A stretch of 64,000 nucleotides of DNA from Cervus elaphus (lineage: Eukaryota > Chordata > Mammalia > Artiodactyla > Cervidae), in assembly GCF_910594005.1 (NCBI RefSeq), contig NC_057826.1, positions 85,433,163 to 85,497,162 of the forward strand, given 5' to 3'. This document shows, one piece after another, positions 24,093-35,730 of this stretch; the stretch's first letter is position 1, and each line of letters begins with the position of its first letter. Below the pieces are notes generated by a model, which was given only the letters and a program-made list of their open reading frames with translations, was not told the DNA's origin and made no database searches. The translations under genes and the position numbers were made by a program.

Positions 24093-27000
24093 GTCATTTA
24101 AAAGACTTACATTTACTCAGATATTTTCTAAACATATGGCAAAGATCTTGGTGTTTCATAAAATTCCTTGAAAATAGGTAGGTGGAAAACTTGAAGTGGA
24201 TTAATCTCTTAAAACCATATTTGCAATTGCTTCATTTCCAAAGTCAATGAACATCTTTTTTTCTCTTTTTATTTTAGGTCTCTTGTTGGTCATAAACTCT
24301 AGTTCACAGTATTATTTAGAGGAGCCTATCTGAATGGTAAACACACACATATACACACAGACACACCGACATTCACGTTATGTCTTCCTTTTCAATGGCT
24401 TAGGCAGAGCAGAAAAAAAATGCTTGTCTCATACCAAAGGGATTTCATTTACAAAAGTAAAACCCATTATTGTTCCCTACCACTCTCTCTGTAGTCTCCC
24501 AATGCATTTCTATTGCTTTTTCATAAAACACTGGTGCAAATAATCAAGCATGACCATTGACATCCACGAGATTGAGTTTTAGGAACCATTAAATGAGCTC
24601 ACCCTCGTGGGAAGCCTCCTGCTCAGGCTGGTCTAAAGGTAATTATTCAGCAATTCCTACCTGTGGTTTTACCTAGTCCCTATATAGTGTTTGAATTTTA
24701 TACACTGGTAAGGTTAGTTTTTTTTTCCTCAGGAAAAGTCCAGCTTACACATGTTTGATCCAGGACCTAAATTATAATGTTAATATACACACTACCATTT
24801 CACCAGGTTCTCTGTGTAGAAGTGCTGATTAAAAGCAATCTTAAAGGTACATCACAAACTATATTAAACAAAAATGCAAGAGGAAAATCCAGGAGTGAAA
24901 AAGAGCCCTTAACATGTTCCTAAATGAAAGGAATTATTCCTTTTTTCATTGGTAAAGGGTTAACATTGAAACAGCTGAACTACATCCACATACTGTTCAA
25001 GGGCAAGAACCTGGCAGGTCCGTGTCCTGAAAAATCAACAAGCCATAACGCTATCCAGATAGACTCAGGGAACTGAGTCTGAAAATCCAAAGTCTCCATC
25101 GCCACACTGAGTGTCCTCCTGAATGTTCACTCAACTGTTAGTTAAAATAATTACTGCTGTTTGCCACCTACACTGCCAGCTACAGATACAGGAGAGAACA
25201 GAACTTCCAGTGGCTTCACGGTGTAGGAGTGTCAGTCGTATTTGCTTACACATTTTTATAAACCAATTCAAAGGTGATGTCAGCTGCGAGTTGCAGGTTG
25301 GGAATTATATATCAAATTGTGCCATACCTGGTTCCATACAATAAACACAGACACAAGGGGACTGAAAGCTGGCTAAAGGAGATACTGAATCAGTTTAAAA
25401 TTAGCCAGTATGAGAGGAACAAAGAGAGGAACAGGGAGGGAGGAAGGGAGAGGAAGTGAAAAAAACAGAACTACATACTGTGAAATGAACAAGTTCAGTT
25501 AGAACGTTCATCAGGATTTGGAAAATCATAATGCCATCTGCTACTCTGGACCTCAGAACATCAGGGATCTCATGGGCCCAGACGCTTCCATTTCCAGGAG
25601 GAAGGAAGGAGCTTAACACTCCCTGGAATGCTGCCTCCGTTCTGGAATGGAGGCAACACCCCAGCCGACCAGTTTGGACTCTCTTTTGAGAACATTTGTA
25701 CAGCTCACAGACATGTTTTCTCTGGTTTAGGGAAAATTAACGGCAGGCAAAATGATTACAGCGACCCGGCAGTGAGGCAGCGCAGGGCCCCAGCCCGAGC
25801 TGCTGCATAACTGACCCTGGCATCCAACGTGGGCTCAGGGTGTATAGGTCCCATCACGGCGGATTAAACGAGCACTGTCCTACGGCTGGGTAAGACTTCA
25901 CAATAGAGCAACACATGGTAAATGACAGCAGCCAAAACTGGCCCCACCAGGCAACTGCCCATTCACAGAAGCTATTCACGAGCCTTCACCACCAAGAAAT
26001 TAATTCATTAATAATACATCAGGCTTCGTGGACAATTCAAAGAAAACAACACAAAGCTACTTGTTCAATGACTGTCTGAAGATGCAGAATTTTCCCTGTT
26101 TCAAAAAAACACACTAATCTAACTGACTTATTACCAAGATCAAGATCATAAGGATGTTTATGCTAATATTTTGATTAGTAAAAAAGAAGAAACGGAAAAA
26201 ATCTATCCACTGAATTCATTCAGTGCCACTAAGAAATAATAAAAATATATATTTTTTTCAGCAGTAGCTAATAAAATCTGATTTTATATAGCTGTATTTA
26301 AAAAATTATTTTTTCCCACTTTAAACAACTATATATTCTTCAGACTATCAGGAAAATTTCTGTTTTTAATTTGCTTCTTCTGTTACATTTAAAAAATTTC
26401 CTTCCTTCTTTCTCCTTCCTCCCAACAACTCATAAATATGAATTAAATATAATTATAAATGAACAGAACATTAACTTTTGGATTACTGCTGTGTTTTGGT
26501 AGAATGTTAATGTCATTTCTAAAGAAACAGTTATTACCAAAAGAAAAAGTAATTACTAAAGGAATCATGGCCTTAATGCTAACCTATTTTCAATCTTCAA
26601 ACCACTCAAACTACATTAATTTAAACATACTGGACTTTTCAAAAGAAGTATTAGATTTCAAAAGATTGCCTTACATAAAAGAGGAATATCGGTTTTCAGG
26701 ATCCCAATTATACATTCCCGACATTCTGAGACAGAGATCTAGTTAACAATACTGCAGGACGACACAACTATTATGTATCTACTTGTATCAACTTACCAAG
26801 TTTCTAATGCCTCCCAGTCATTAAGTTGTACAAGTTACAAATAACATGAAATCCCACATTATCAATACCCATTTAAGCCAGTGGTTAGAGTGTCAGCCAC
26901 TGTGGTGGGAAGCTCCAGGCAGGCATGGGTCGTCAGACAGCCCAGGCCATCGAATCTTGTCTCACTTTAAACTACCTGCAATTTACGTGCTATGAAAGCA

Positions 27001-27599
27001 ACAGGCCATCCTAGGATGCTGGAAGCAGGAGGGGTGGGGATATTCCTTTTACTCTTGGCTAACTTCAGAAATCAGAATTATGGTGAAGGCCCTCGGGCAA
27101 AAAAATGAATGGATATTATTCCCTCTGGAGCTGGTTAATACCACTTTTTGAACTCCAAGGGGGTATTATTAGACAGCCTTGTTCACACATCCACACCCCT
27201 ACCTGGACTCCCAGAAAGCACCTGCTACGTGCATACCCCAGCAACTTCTCAGTTAACCAGCCCTCAGTCAACCTGAGGAGAAGGGATTCTCCGTGAAGGA
27301 ATTTTTAAAAGGCAATAGTGGTTTTAATAGTCAATCCTTTTGTATACATAAATCTTTCTAAAAGGAGTCTATCTCCTCCCTGCCAACTTAAACAGAATAT
27401 GCAGAAGAGAATTCAATTCTTTTTTACAGGCATGGAGTCATTCTTATAGACAGTGAAACTGAACTGTGTTGTAATATACTTCTGCCCTGGGGGCATGTCT
27501 GCAATGCTTTCTAACTTGTCTTCTTTTACAGTTTTGAAAAATAATCTCTCCCTTTGATGCCAGAATGTTCAGCTGTTGCTTTTTGCTTCTATCAAGGGC

Positions 27600-27690
27600 A
27601 GTCACAGTGTAGTAAAGAGAGCTGTGTCCTTTGGCCCTCAGTTTCCTCATCTGTAAAACTGAGTGTAGCTGGAAAGCAATGTGACACTGG
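27600..27690 (+). repeat. MIR SINE remnant
   Basis: GGCCCTCAGTTTCCTCATCTGTAAAACTGAGTG matches the MIR core in sense; the rest is degraded. Confidence 0.65.
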
Positions 27691-27973
27691 GGAACACGGT
27701 GGAACGGCTGGTAAATCAAAAAGGTCAAGGCCAGACTTGTGAGTTTTGATAAAGGACTGTATTTATTAGCTAAGTATCTCCTCATCATACACTATTACTT
27801 TTTGGATTTGGTTTTCTTAAGTCTTAAAAAACAGTAGTAACTTTTTATAGTTATGCATAAATTTCATTCAACAAATAGTTATGAATAGATACAGTACTAG
27901 GAAGACAGGGGAAAAAAAAAAACCCTGGGAACTTAAAACTTTAGCTGATGTATTTATTATAATTGAGTCTGAA

Positions 27974-28290
27974 ACAGGAATTGATATAGTTTTTCAAAAC
28001 ATAATTTTATTTATTTTTGACTGTGTTGGGTCTTCGATGCTGTGTGGGTTTTTCTCCAGTTGCAGAGAGCGGGGACTACTCTCTAAGTGTGGTGCGTGGA
28101 CCTCTCATTGCAGTGGCCTCTCGCGGTAGAGCATGGGCTCCCGGCCATGTGGGTTTCAGGAGCTGTGGCTCGTGGGCTCTAGGGCACAGGCTCAGTAGCT
28201 GTGGCATGTGGGATCTTCCTGGATCAGGACTGAACCCGTGTCTCCTGCATTGGCAGGTGGATTCTCTACTACTGAGCCTCCAGGTAAGCC
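27974..28290 (-). mobile_element. CHR-type SINE, near full length
   Basis: Antisense CHR: T-rich tail, TTGGGTCTTCGATGCTGTGTGGG, GAGCGGGGACTACTCTC and the end TGGCAGGTGGATTCTCTACTACTGAGCC. Probable duplications AATTGAGTCTGAA (27961) and AATTGAGTCTTGAA (28293). The 157-codon open frame here is SINE-derived. Confidence 0.88.
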
Positions 28291-28358
28291 TGGAATTGAG
28301 TCTTGAACGAGGTGCGTGGTGCTGTCCTATGAACAGAATGCTAATTATCTCCTCCTTA

Positions 28359-28376
28359 TGTGTGTGTGTGTGTGTG
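28359..28376. repeat. (TG)9 microsatellite
   Basis: Nine TG units. Confidence 0.92.
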
Positions 28377-28589
28377 CCCCATCTCAGTGAGGGCTTGACT
28401 GCCCATGCCAAATGCTTCTTCTCTGATTCCATCTTCCCACTCTCCCCTACGTGCAATTACTCACCAAATTCAGTTTATTCTATTTCCTAAACACCCTTCA
28501 AACATGCTAAGGCTGTCCCAATGAAAAGTCTGCATATTTTCTGATCAAGACTATAAGCACAGTAAATTCCTGTTGTTCCCAATTCACTT

Positions 28590-28930
28590 TCCGCAAGCCT
28601 GTCAGAGTGACTTTTCTAAAACACAAATCTGGTTCTGTTGATTCTCTGCTTAAAACCCTTTCACCCCCTCCTCTTTCATTTCAGCAAATGCTTTTGGGTA
28701 CAATGTTTAAAGATTTTTCTAAACCTGGCTGTTGCTTCATCTGTTTTAATACTTTGCCAAGCAGTGCAGCCATATTGAACTCCGTATGGGCCTCAAGCAT
28801 CTCTGAGGCCAACTCCTACTGGCCCTTGGGCTTCCCTTCTCTGTAGAGCCCTCTGGTATATTATCACCTGCTTCATTACGAGCTCTCTTCTCTGTGTATC
28901 CCCTGTGCCTTGTCTACACTTTGGGTATAT
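28590..28930 (+). repeat. L2 LINE remnant, interrupted downstream
   Basis: AAACACAAATCTGGTTCTG..., CTGCTTAAAACCCTTTCA and later AGCCCTCTGG fit the internal part of L2 in sense. A Bov-tA interrupts it at 28946, and an L2-terminal-like stretch reappears near 29345-29450. Confidence 0.6.
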
Positions 28931-28945
28931 GTGGAATTTATGAGG

Positions 28946-29102
28946 GGCTTCCCAGGTGGCTCAGTGATAAAGAATCTGCCTGGCGGTGCAGGAGACGCTG
29001 GAGACTTGGGTTCGATCCCTGGTCAGGAGGATCCCCTGGAAGAGGAAATGGCAACCCACTCCAGGATTCTTGCCAGGAAAATCCCATGGACAGAAGAGTC
29101 TA
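28946..29102 (+). mobile_element. Bov-tA SINE lacking its 3' end
   Basis: Sense head GGCTTCCCAGGTGGCTCAG through CCCATGGACAGAAGAGTCTA, then it stops without the usual BovB-derived last ~60 bp. Near-identical flanks GAATTTATGAGG (28934-28945) and GAATTTATAGG (29103-29113) look like a target-site duplication. Confidence 0.82.
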
Positions 29103-29233
29103 GAATTTATAGGCTGCAAACATCATTTAATGCCTTATCATACATGCTCATTTATGTCAGTAGGTAAAACAGCAGTCACTGTGCTCCTCTGAGAGCTCAT
29201 CAAGTCATACCACTTATACCACCTGCAGTTTAA

Positions 29234-29326
29234 AGTTGGTGATGGCAGGAAAGCCTGGCGGGCCGCAGCCCATGGGATCGCAAAGAGCCGGACGTGACTG
29301 AGAGACTGAACTCAATTGAACTCATA
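29234..29326 (+). mobile_element. BovB (RTE) LINE 3' end
   Basis: AGTTGGTGATGGCAGGAAAGCCTGGCGGGCCGCAGCCCATGGGATCGCAAAGAGCCGGACGTGACTGAG followed by GAACTCAATTGAACTC matches the BovB 3' terminus and its GAACT-type tail. The GTTGGTGATGG start belongs to BovB, not to Bov-tA. 5'-truncated. Confidence 0.82.
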
Positions 29327-29603
29327 TATGATTGTTTACGAGCCTGTCCCCCTAACTAAAGCAGAACCTACTGGCAATTGTATCTTAACTAATTCCCTAT
29401 CCACTGTACCTAACTCTGGGATTAATACAGGTTTATAGAATGATTGTTTGGGCTATAATTAGTGGTTTTCAAACTGTCATCTAAGGAACTCTAAGGACTT
29501 TCATGTGGTTGCCAGAGGTGGGATGGGGACAGTGTGGAGACCTAAGCTTCCTAACCTGTGATCAAACCAGAAAGGCTTCAAAGTTTAAGAAAAAAAAAAA
29601 ATT

Positions 29604-29604
29604 T

Positions 29605-29635
<31 letters not shown>

Positions 29636-29636
29636 T
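29604..29636. repeat. (TA)n microsatellite
   Basis: AT-dinucleotide run with one TGTA interruption, preceded by a 13-base A tract at the edge of an L1. Confidence 0.9.
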
Positions 29637-30815
29637 TTAACTTTCATGTGTCAAAGGACACCATCAAGAAAGTGAAAAAACAATCCATAGAATGGGATAA
29701 AAAATTTAGAATCTAGTATCCAGAATACAAAAAGAACTCTAACAACTCAAAACTAGTAATTTAAAAATAAAAAACAATTTAAGAAGAGAAAATGCACTTG
29801 AATAGAAGTGAAGAGAAGATATTCAAACAACTAATAAGCACATGAAAATATGCTCAATATCATTAATTCATAAGGGAAATGCAAATCAAAACCACAATGA
29901 GAGACTACTTCATATCCACCAGAATGACTACAAAAAAAAAACAACAAAAAACTGAAAATAACAAGTGTTGACAAGAACATGGAGAAATCTGAACCCTTAT
30001 AAACTGCTGATGAGAATGTAATATGGTACAGTTGCTATAAAATGCAGTTTGGAAGTTCATCAAAAAGTTAAATACAATGTTAATACATATATAAGACAAA
30101 ACAAAGGTATAAAGGATGTACAAAAAGAGTGTAATTGGGCCCATCACTGGATAGGTAACTATGGGTGATGCTGGCATTTTCCTGTACTTTACTTGCCTAT
30201 GGTTTTCTAAACATGTACTACTTGGATAATATTAAACAATAAGCGTTGTTAAAATGAAAAAAAAAAAAAGCTAAACACAGAATTTTCATGTGACCCAGAA
30301 ATTCCACTACTGGGTATATATAACCAAGAGATTTAAAAACATACATCCACATATAAACTTGTTCACAAATGTTCACAGCAACATTATTCCTAATAGTCAA
30401 AAAGTGGAAACAGTCCAAATGTTAATCAACTGATGAAAGATAGACAAAAATGTGGTACATCCATACAATGGAATATTATCTGACCATAAATACTGATAAA
30501 TACCTCAACATGGATGTACCTTGGAAATATTATGCTAAATGAAAGAAACCAAACACAAAATGCCAGATATTACATGTCCAATTTATATGAAATGTCCACA
30601 GTAGGGAGATCCACAGAGAAGGAAAGTACATTAGTTAGTGGTTGCCAGGAACTGGAGGAGAGAGAGGAACTAGGTTACTATTAACAGGTTCTGGGCTTCT
30701 TTATGAAGTGATGAAAATGTTCTGGAACTGAGCTGTATACTTTATAAGAACGGATTTTATGTTATATAAATTATATCTCAATACAAATGTCAAACAAAAC
30801 AGAAAAACAGAAATA
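29637..30815 (+). mobile_element. L1 ORF2 end and 3' UTR, interrupted
   Basis: Sense L1M: GTCAAAGGACACCATCAAGAAAGTG, GAAATGCAAATCAAAACCACAATGAGA, GACCCAGAAATTCCACTACTGGGTATATA, AATGGAATATTATCTGACC, then 3' UTR GTTGCCAGGAACTGG ... ATTATATCTCAATAC. Many stops; inactive. A small retroposon splits it at 30077. Confidence 0.92.
30077..30264 (+). mobile_element. Nested short poly-A retroposon inside L1
   Basis: About 190 bp ending in an A-run (30257-30269, which merges with the duplication), flanked by AAAAAGTTAAATACA (30062-30076) and AAAAAGCTAAACACA (30265-30279). The L1 reading continues exactly on either side. The body (GTAACTATGGGTGATGCTGG ... TTTTCTAAACATGTACTACTTGGATAATATT) resembles an L1-type 3' UTR terminus, but I cannot name the family. 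Confidence 0.75.
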
Positions 30816-30854
30816 AGTTTCTCTATGATGATCTGTACTTAGCAGTCCTTTTCA

Positions 30855-31402
30855 GCTGGACAGGATATTCCACACATTGATTCTTATGCCAGAACCACCC
30901 TTATCTTGACTACTGTATCTTGTAATATGTTTCAAAGTCAGGAAGTTTGAATTCTCTTTGTTTTTTCTCCCCCTAAGATTGCTTTGGATACTCTGACTCC
31001 TCTGCATTTCCATATAAATTCTGGAATACATGTAAATCCATGGCTGATTCATATCAATGTATGACAAACCCACTGGAAAAAAAAAATAATAAAAAAAAAA
31101 AATTCTGGGATCAACTCATTCATTTCCACAAGAATCCGCTGGGATTGTACTGAATCTGTAGACCAGCTGGGAGGTACTGCCATCTTAACAGTGCTAAGTC
31201 TCCCATTCCATGAATCTGGGATGTTTTTCTGTTTAAGTCTTTTAACTTCTTTCAAAGATGTTTTGTAATTTTCAATGTAGAAGTTTTCTACTTCTGTTAA
31301 ATTTATTCATAACTATTTGATTATTTTTGATGCTAACTAACTTGAATTGTTTTCTTAATTTCACTTTTGAGTCATTCATTTCCGGTTACTAATATGAAGA
31401 AT
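30855..31402 (-). mobile_element. L1 internal ORF2 segment, antisense, nested insertions
   Basis: Reverse of L1 ORF2: TGACTACTGTATCTTGTAATATG, TGCATTTCCATATAAATTCTGGAAT, GGATTGTACTGAATCTGTAGACCA, AACAGTGCTAAGTCTCCCATTCC and GTTAAATTTATTCATAACTATTTGATTATTTTTGATGC. It may continue past the CHR SINE to about 31670. Opposite in orientation to the L1 just before it and from a different part of ORF2. Confidence 0.85.
31028..31099 (+). mobile_element. Short 3' tail of a ruminant L1, nested in L1
   Basis: ATCCATGGCTGATTCATATCAATGTATGACAAACCCACT plus an A-rich tail is the end of the ruminant L1 (L1-BT type) 3' UTR. It is flanked by AAATTCTGGAAT (31016-31027) and AAATTCTGGGAT (31100-31111). Strongly 5'-truncated. 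Confidence 0.82.
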
Positions 31403-31416
31403 CACAACTGATTTTT

Positions 31417-31630
31417 CTGGTGGCGGCGAGCGGGGGCTGCCCTCTAGGCTTCTCATTGTGGCAGTCTCTCCTGTTGCAGAGCATGTGCTCTACGTGTCAT
31501 GAGGCTCTGTAGTTGTGGCTCGTGAGCTTAGATGTCCTGTGGCATGTGGAATCTTACTGGACCAGGGATTGAACCCATGTCCCCTGCACTGGCAGGCGGA
31601 TTCTTAACCATTGGACCAGCAGAGAAGTCT
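31417..31630 (-). mobile_element. CHR-type SINE inserted in L1
   Basis: Antisense CHR from GGTGGCGGCGAGCGGGGGCTGCC to GACCAGCAGAGAAGTCT. Duplications CACAACTGATTTTT (31403-31416) and TACAACTGATTTTT (31631-31644) flank it. Confidence 0.92.
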
Positions 31631-31969
31631 TACAACTGATTTTTGTGTGTTGCTTTTATAACCTATCATGTAGAAGATACTTCTGATCAGGTATAAAACA
31701 TGACTTACAGCAATTCACTTTTTCCTTTTTCCTTGTAAAAGGAATAAGTAAACAGAAGTATATATCAGAAATTTGTTAACTGTCCTGCTGAGCACCTACA
31801 GATGTTAGAGAGAAATTTATTTTTAGCTATAATATGCTTGAAACATATATATACACTCAGAGTAATAATCCATTTTTTTCTGGCTATCATATTTTAGATA
31901 CCCTGAACATTCTGAAATACATCTGGGAACTCAAAAATGATTTGCAAGACAGTTTCAAGCCTTTCTGTC

Positions 31970-32580
31970 TGACATTTAGTTTTCTCCTTTTCTGACCTTG
32001 TGAACTTCTATTCATGCTGTAAGACCTAGCTTAAATGCCACATCTCCTCAAGGCCCTCTCCTAACCTACCCCCAGAACACATACTCTTCTGGTAAAACAA
32101 ACTCTCCTATTTCTGGGTTGTGTAGTATGCACCCTATAATGAAGCATAATTATTCATTTCTGTACCATTATTTTTTCCAACTCCGTGGCTGGGTAGGCTC
32201 AAGGGGGAAGTCCCCACTTCAGTCTTTGTAGTTTCCAGCACCTCAATTCATTGATTTCCTGGCTGGCTCCAGCCAGCCCTGGGTTTCAGTGACTCAGCTA
32301 TCACCTCTCTGTTCCCATCTACCATCACCAGTGTGGCCAGTCCTTTGTTGCCAGTCAAACTGGGAGCCCACGCACTACGGAGAGCTCTGGATAGCCACAT
32401 AGCCTCCTGGGTCCCAGTACACTGCATTGGCCCAGGATCTGCAACTGTGCCTCTGCCTTTCTACCCTGACTCACCTAATTTGCAGTTGACCTGGGAGCCT
32501 TGCCCAGAAGCCCAATTCTCTCTGGTCGTGGAGGCTGTCCTGAGCATGGCTTGGTCAACTTGGGCTAGTATACAATGGGC
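31970..32580 (+). repeat. L2 LINE, apparently split by a ~320-bp unknown segment
   Basis: Sense L2 from about 31970 (AAGACCTAGCTTAAATGCCACATCTCCTCAAGGCC) to the GTTTCCAGCACCT step at 32241. L2-terminal sequence seems to resume near 32565 (TATACAATGGGCACTTTTGAGAACTATCTGCTGAAATGAATGAA). The intervening 32242-32560 matches no family that I recognise. Confidence 0.6.
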
Positions 32581-33914
32581 ACTTTTGAGAACTATCTGCT
32601 GAAATGAATGAACACAAGTCCACTCATTTTACTTCATCAGTCTTATTTGCTCTTCTCAGATGAGTGTGTTTGACCTTACACATAGCACTTGGGTATTCAA
32701 TTTCATTTGATATCTTTCAGTTTTGCTATCAGTCACTGTGAGGAGTGTAAAGACTGAAGACAAGATGATCAGATCACTGGGCTAACAAGTAGTCACTGAC
32801 AAGAATGAAGAGTGACCACAGAAAACAGAGGTGATCACAAGAGAGAACACAAGAAAAGCATGAAGCAGATCAGCACACCCTTGTAGGGCCATTTAGTCTG
32901 GGAACAAATGGTTCTATACACCTCAAAAAGCCCAAGTATATTGCTGAGTGCCAAAGCAAAATAACACAGGCAAAATGGCTCAGAAATTCACTAAAAGAGA
33001 AAGGCAAGATCCCCATAATTCTGTAACCCTATAGGACATCAATACATCAAAGTTTAGTTCAGTGCTGTGTTCAAAACATGGACTTCAGTCATCAAAAAAA
33101 GGTTATGATACAATGAAACCTTTACATCAGTGAAAAATGATATTCACCACACTTTATCAATAGGGTGCCAAAAGCAAATACATTTTAGAAACATTCTTTC
33201 TAAAAATGCAAATTTTCTCATTGATGTCAGAGCTCAAAGCAGTTATCAGTTATCTTGACAGTAAGGGCCACCTTATTTCCCAAAGACATCAGATGGCCAA
33301 GGCATCATGGCACACATAGACATACATGACTGACAACAAACCGAAGGACTTTACAATTCAGGCATTCAAGGACTTGGAGTGGACCCGGTTACGAGTTTTA
33401 CAGTAAGAAGTTCTCTTGAGAGAAGCAACTCTGAGGCAAATACGGTGACTCTAAGACAGCACTCACATGCTGAGTCAGCCAGGTCCAAGCTGGATAAACT
33501 CCACCCCCACCCCCCTGCCCGGTTCTTTGGCTACGCTTCCAGTTTCTATTCTGTGGTTCAGATTTCATGTTCACGGCTCTTACTCCTCTGGTTTAACTTT
33601 TGGTGTCTTCTATCTGGATCTAAAATGGCTAACTCTGGCTTTGTCCCACAATTCCACCTCCTGACTCCCAACTCCTGAGGTTCACCCCTGGCCACTCTAG
33701 CACCACCTCCTATCCACATGATGTTGTTTTACTACTTCTTCATTCTTTGCAAGGCCATGCTAGGAGGTCAAGGTATATCCACATAATAATAAATAAAGTA
33801 TGTTACACTGGGCTTTGCTTATTAGCTATTTTGTATGTGACTCCAAATATATCCATCTTATCTGAATTAGATTCCTTTGAGGGTGGTCCTTTTTGATTGT
33901 TAACTTTTTCCTAA

Positions 33915-34020
33915 GAGAAACAGTATAGGCTCATTGGAGAGCCATTTCATAATGGGGTGTATCCCATGCCCAAGGAGTAAGATGGTTCAAATCCTGGCTG
34001 GTTATACTGACTCAGAAATA
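33915..34020 (+). repeat. MIR SINE remnant
   Basis: GTATAGGCTCATTGGAGAGCC ... GGTTCAAATCCTGGCTGGTTATACTGAC fits the MIR 5' half in sense. Confidence 0.5.
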
Positions 34021-34103
34021 GAAGCCCTAAATGTCAGATGTAAATGAAGATAGATAGGTAATTGTCCTCTGGGATCTACAAGGGCAGACTTAGCCATTAT
34101 ATC

Positions 34104-34300
34104 AATAGAAGAGGTTCTCAAACTTGATTGTGCAAAATTACTTGGGAAGCTAGGAAAATGTAGATTCCTGGACTCCATTCCTAGAAAGTACAATTCAGTG
34201 ATCTAGGTCCAAGAGTCTCCATTTTAAACAACTGTCTTAGATAATCCTGATGTAGTTAGTCCTTGAACTACCCATACCCTTTGAGAGACACTGTTTTACA
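34104..34300 (+). repeat. MER5A hAT-Charlie fossil, near full length
   Basis: GAGGTTCTCAAACTTGATTGTGCAAAATTACTTGGGAAGCT, ATTCAGTGATCTAGGTCCAAG and GATAATCCTGATGTAGTTAGTCCTTGAACTACC follow MER5A. The ends show the hAT-type inverted-repeat relation (GGTTCTCAAACTT versus CTTTGAGAGACACTG). Confidence 0.78.
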
Positions 34301-35692
34301 GCAATGAGAAATCTGACAAACATGGGACAAGCACAGTTATCAAAGGATCCCACCAACCCTTCCTTTCTTAGAAGCTATGATGCACCTGGCCTAAGGAGGT
34401 CATCTGGCCAACTCATTCCTAATACTCTTATTACCAACCATCAGCTGGTTCCAAGATCAACTTATGTTTGTTTTAAAGATATATGTGAATTTCCCAAGTC
34501 TCCATAAAAAAGATACCGATGTTTTTAGATGAAATGGGAATAGATATCTAAGTTACAGTTTTCTCTCAACTGAGGAAGAAGCGCTATAAAGAAAAACATA
34601 CTATTTAAGTTATAAGCTATTGTCCTTCATCACATAGACCTTCTCTTCTTAGAAAATCTCCCTATGATGATTTCAAAAGTCTCAAGATTTTACCCAACTC
34701 AAACAAGTAAAATATTTTACATTTAATAGCAATCACGGCTACTTTAAATAAGGAATACAAATATCCATTTGATCCAGAAAATCTTCAAGTGAGTTCTCTA
34801 GCAATACCCGTATTATTGGAGAAGATATCTGTACCTGAATATACTGCTGCCCAAGAGTCTGGCAGACCAAGAACAGTAGAGCCCAGGAAATGTGGCAGGC
34901 TGTGCACTTGACTGGGTAGGCCATTTCCCGGGACACTTTCCTAAGCAATCCTGAAGGGGGAGCTCACGAAAATCAGTTTAATTAGGAGGATTCTGGTGGG
35001 GATGGGATGCCTTCAGAATCTAAGATGACAGAAGACATTGATGAGCTATTAGATCCAGGAGGTCTGTCTGATATTTGAGATAATGGGGCCTCCATTTGTT
35101 TCAGGATGATGCCTTCATTTTTGCACTAACATGGTTTATGGCTTGCATGGGATATATGGACTGACTGATGCAGTCATTAAGGATGCTGGAGCCCCATTCT
35201 TACTATTATTGTGATATGTGTATGTGTTTGTTTTTTTCCTAGGAGGATCTTTATTTTTCCTCCCAAATCTCATAACTGGTTATACAGATGTTTAATTGAG
35301 AGGAATAATTATGAATTACGATTTTTTTCTTTCAAACTTTCCTATCTGAAACATTTATCGCCTTCACTACAAGCATTTCAAATATTGTAAAATTAAAGTT
35401 TAAAAAATAAACACTGCTAGCAGGCAAGCCCAAGCCCAGAAAAACTGTTTCTACAAAACATTAATGTTTCTTAATTGGAATCTTGTATACCGTAAGACTG
35501 CTAATTTACAGAAAAAAAGGAATTTAAAGGCAGAGTTTAAAGTAGAAAAGCTGACTGAGAATGAACTTCAGGTAGCTTAACTCCATGAAGGCAAAAGGGA
35601 CAGTGAAACTTGATGAATAAGGATGATCAGAGGTAGGGTGACTTAACATGTGAAAATACCAGTTAAAAGCACAAAAAGTCAGGAGTATGTTC

Positions 35693-35730
35693 GGTGGGGC
35701 GGGGTGGGGGGCGGGCGGGGTGGGGGGGGG
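35693..35730 (+). other. G-quadruplex-type G tract
   Basis: Five to six runs of 3-9 G separated by single C or T bases in 38 bp. It fits the G3+N1-7 quadruplex rule many times over. The G-rich strand is the non-transcribed strand's complement, so the MAP2K5 RNA would be C-rich here. Confidence 0.85.

Noticed and set aside
28017..28490. 157-codon plus-strand open frame
   Set aside because: Its first half is the antisense of a CHR SINE and it ends past a TG microsatellite; not a gene.
29249..29322. Second half of the split Bov-tA SINE at 28946
   Set aside because: The match extends upstream to GTTGGTGATGG, which belongs to the BovB 3' end and not to Bov-tA, so it is a separate BovB fragment.
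29637..31402. Opposed L1 segments as a twin-priming inversion of one L1
   Set aside because: In twin priming the inverted part lies 5' of the sense part; here the antisense part is downstream, so two separate L1s fit better.
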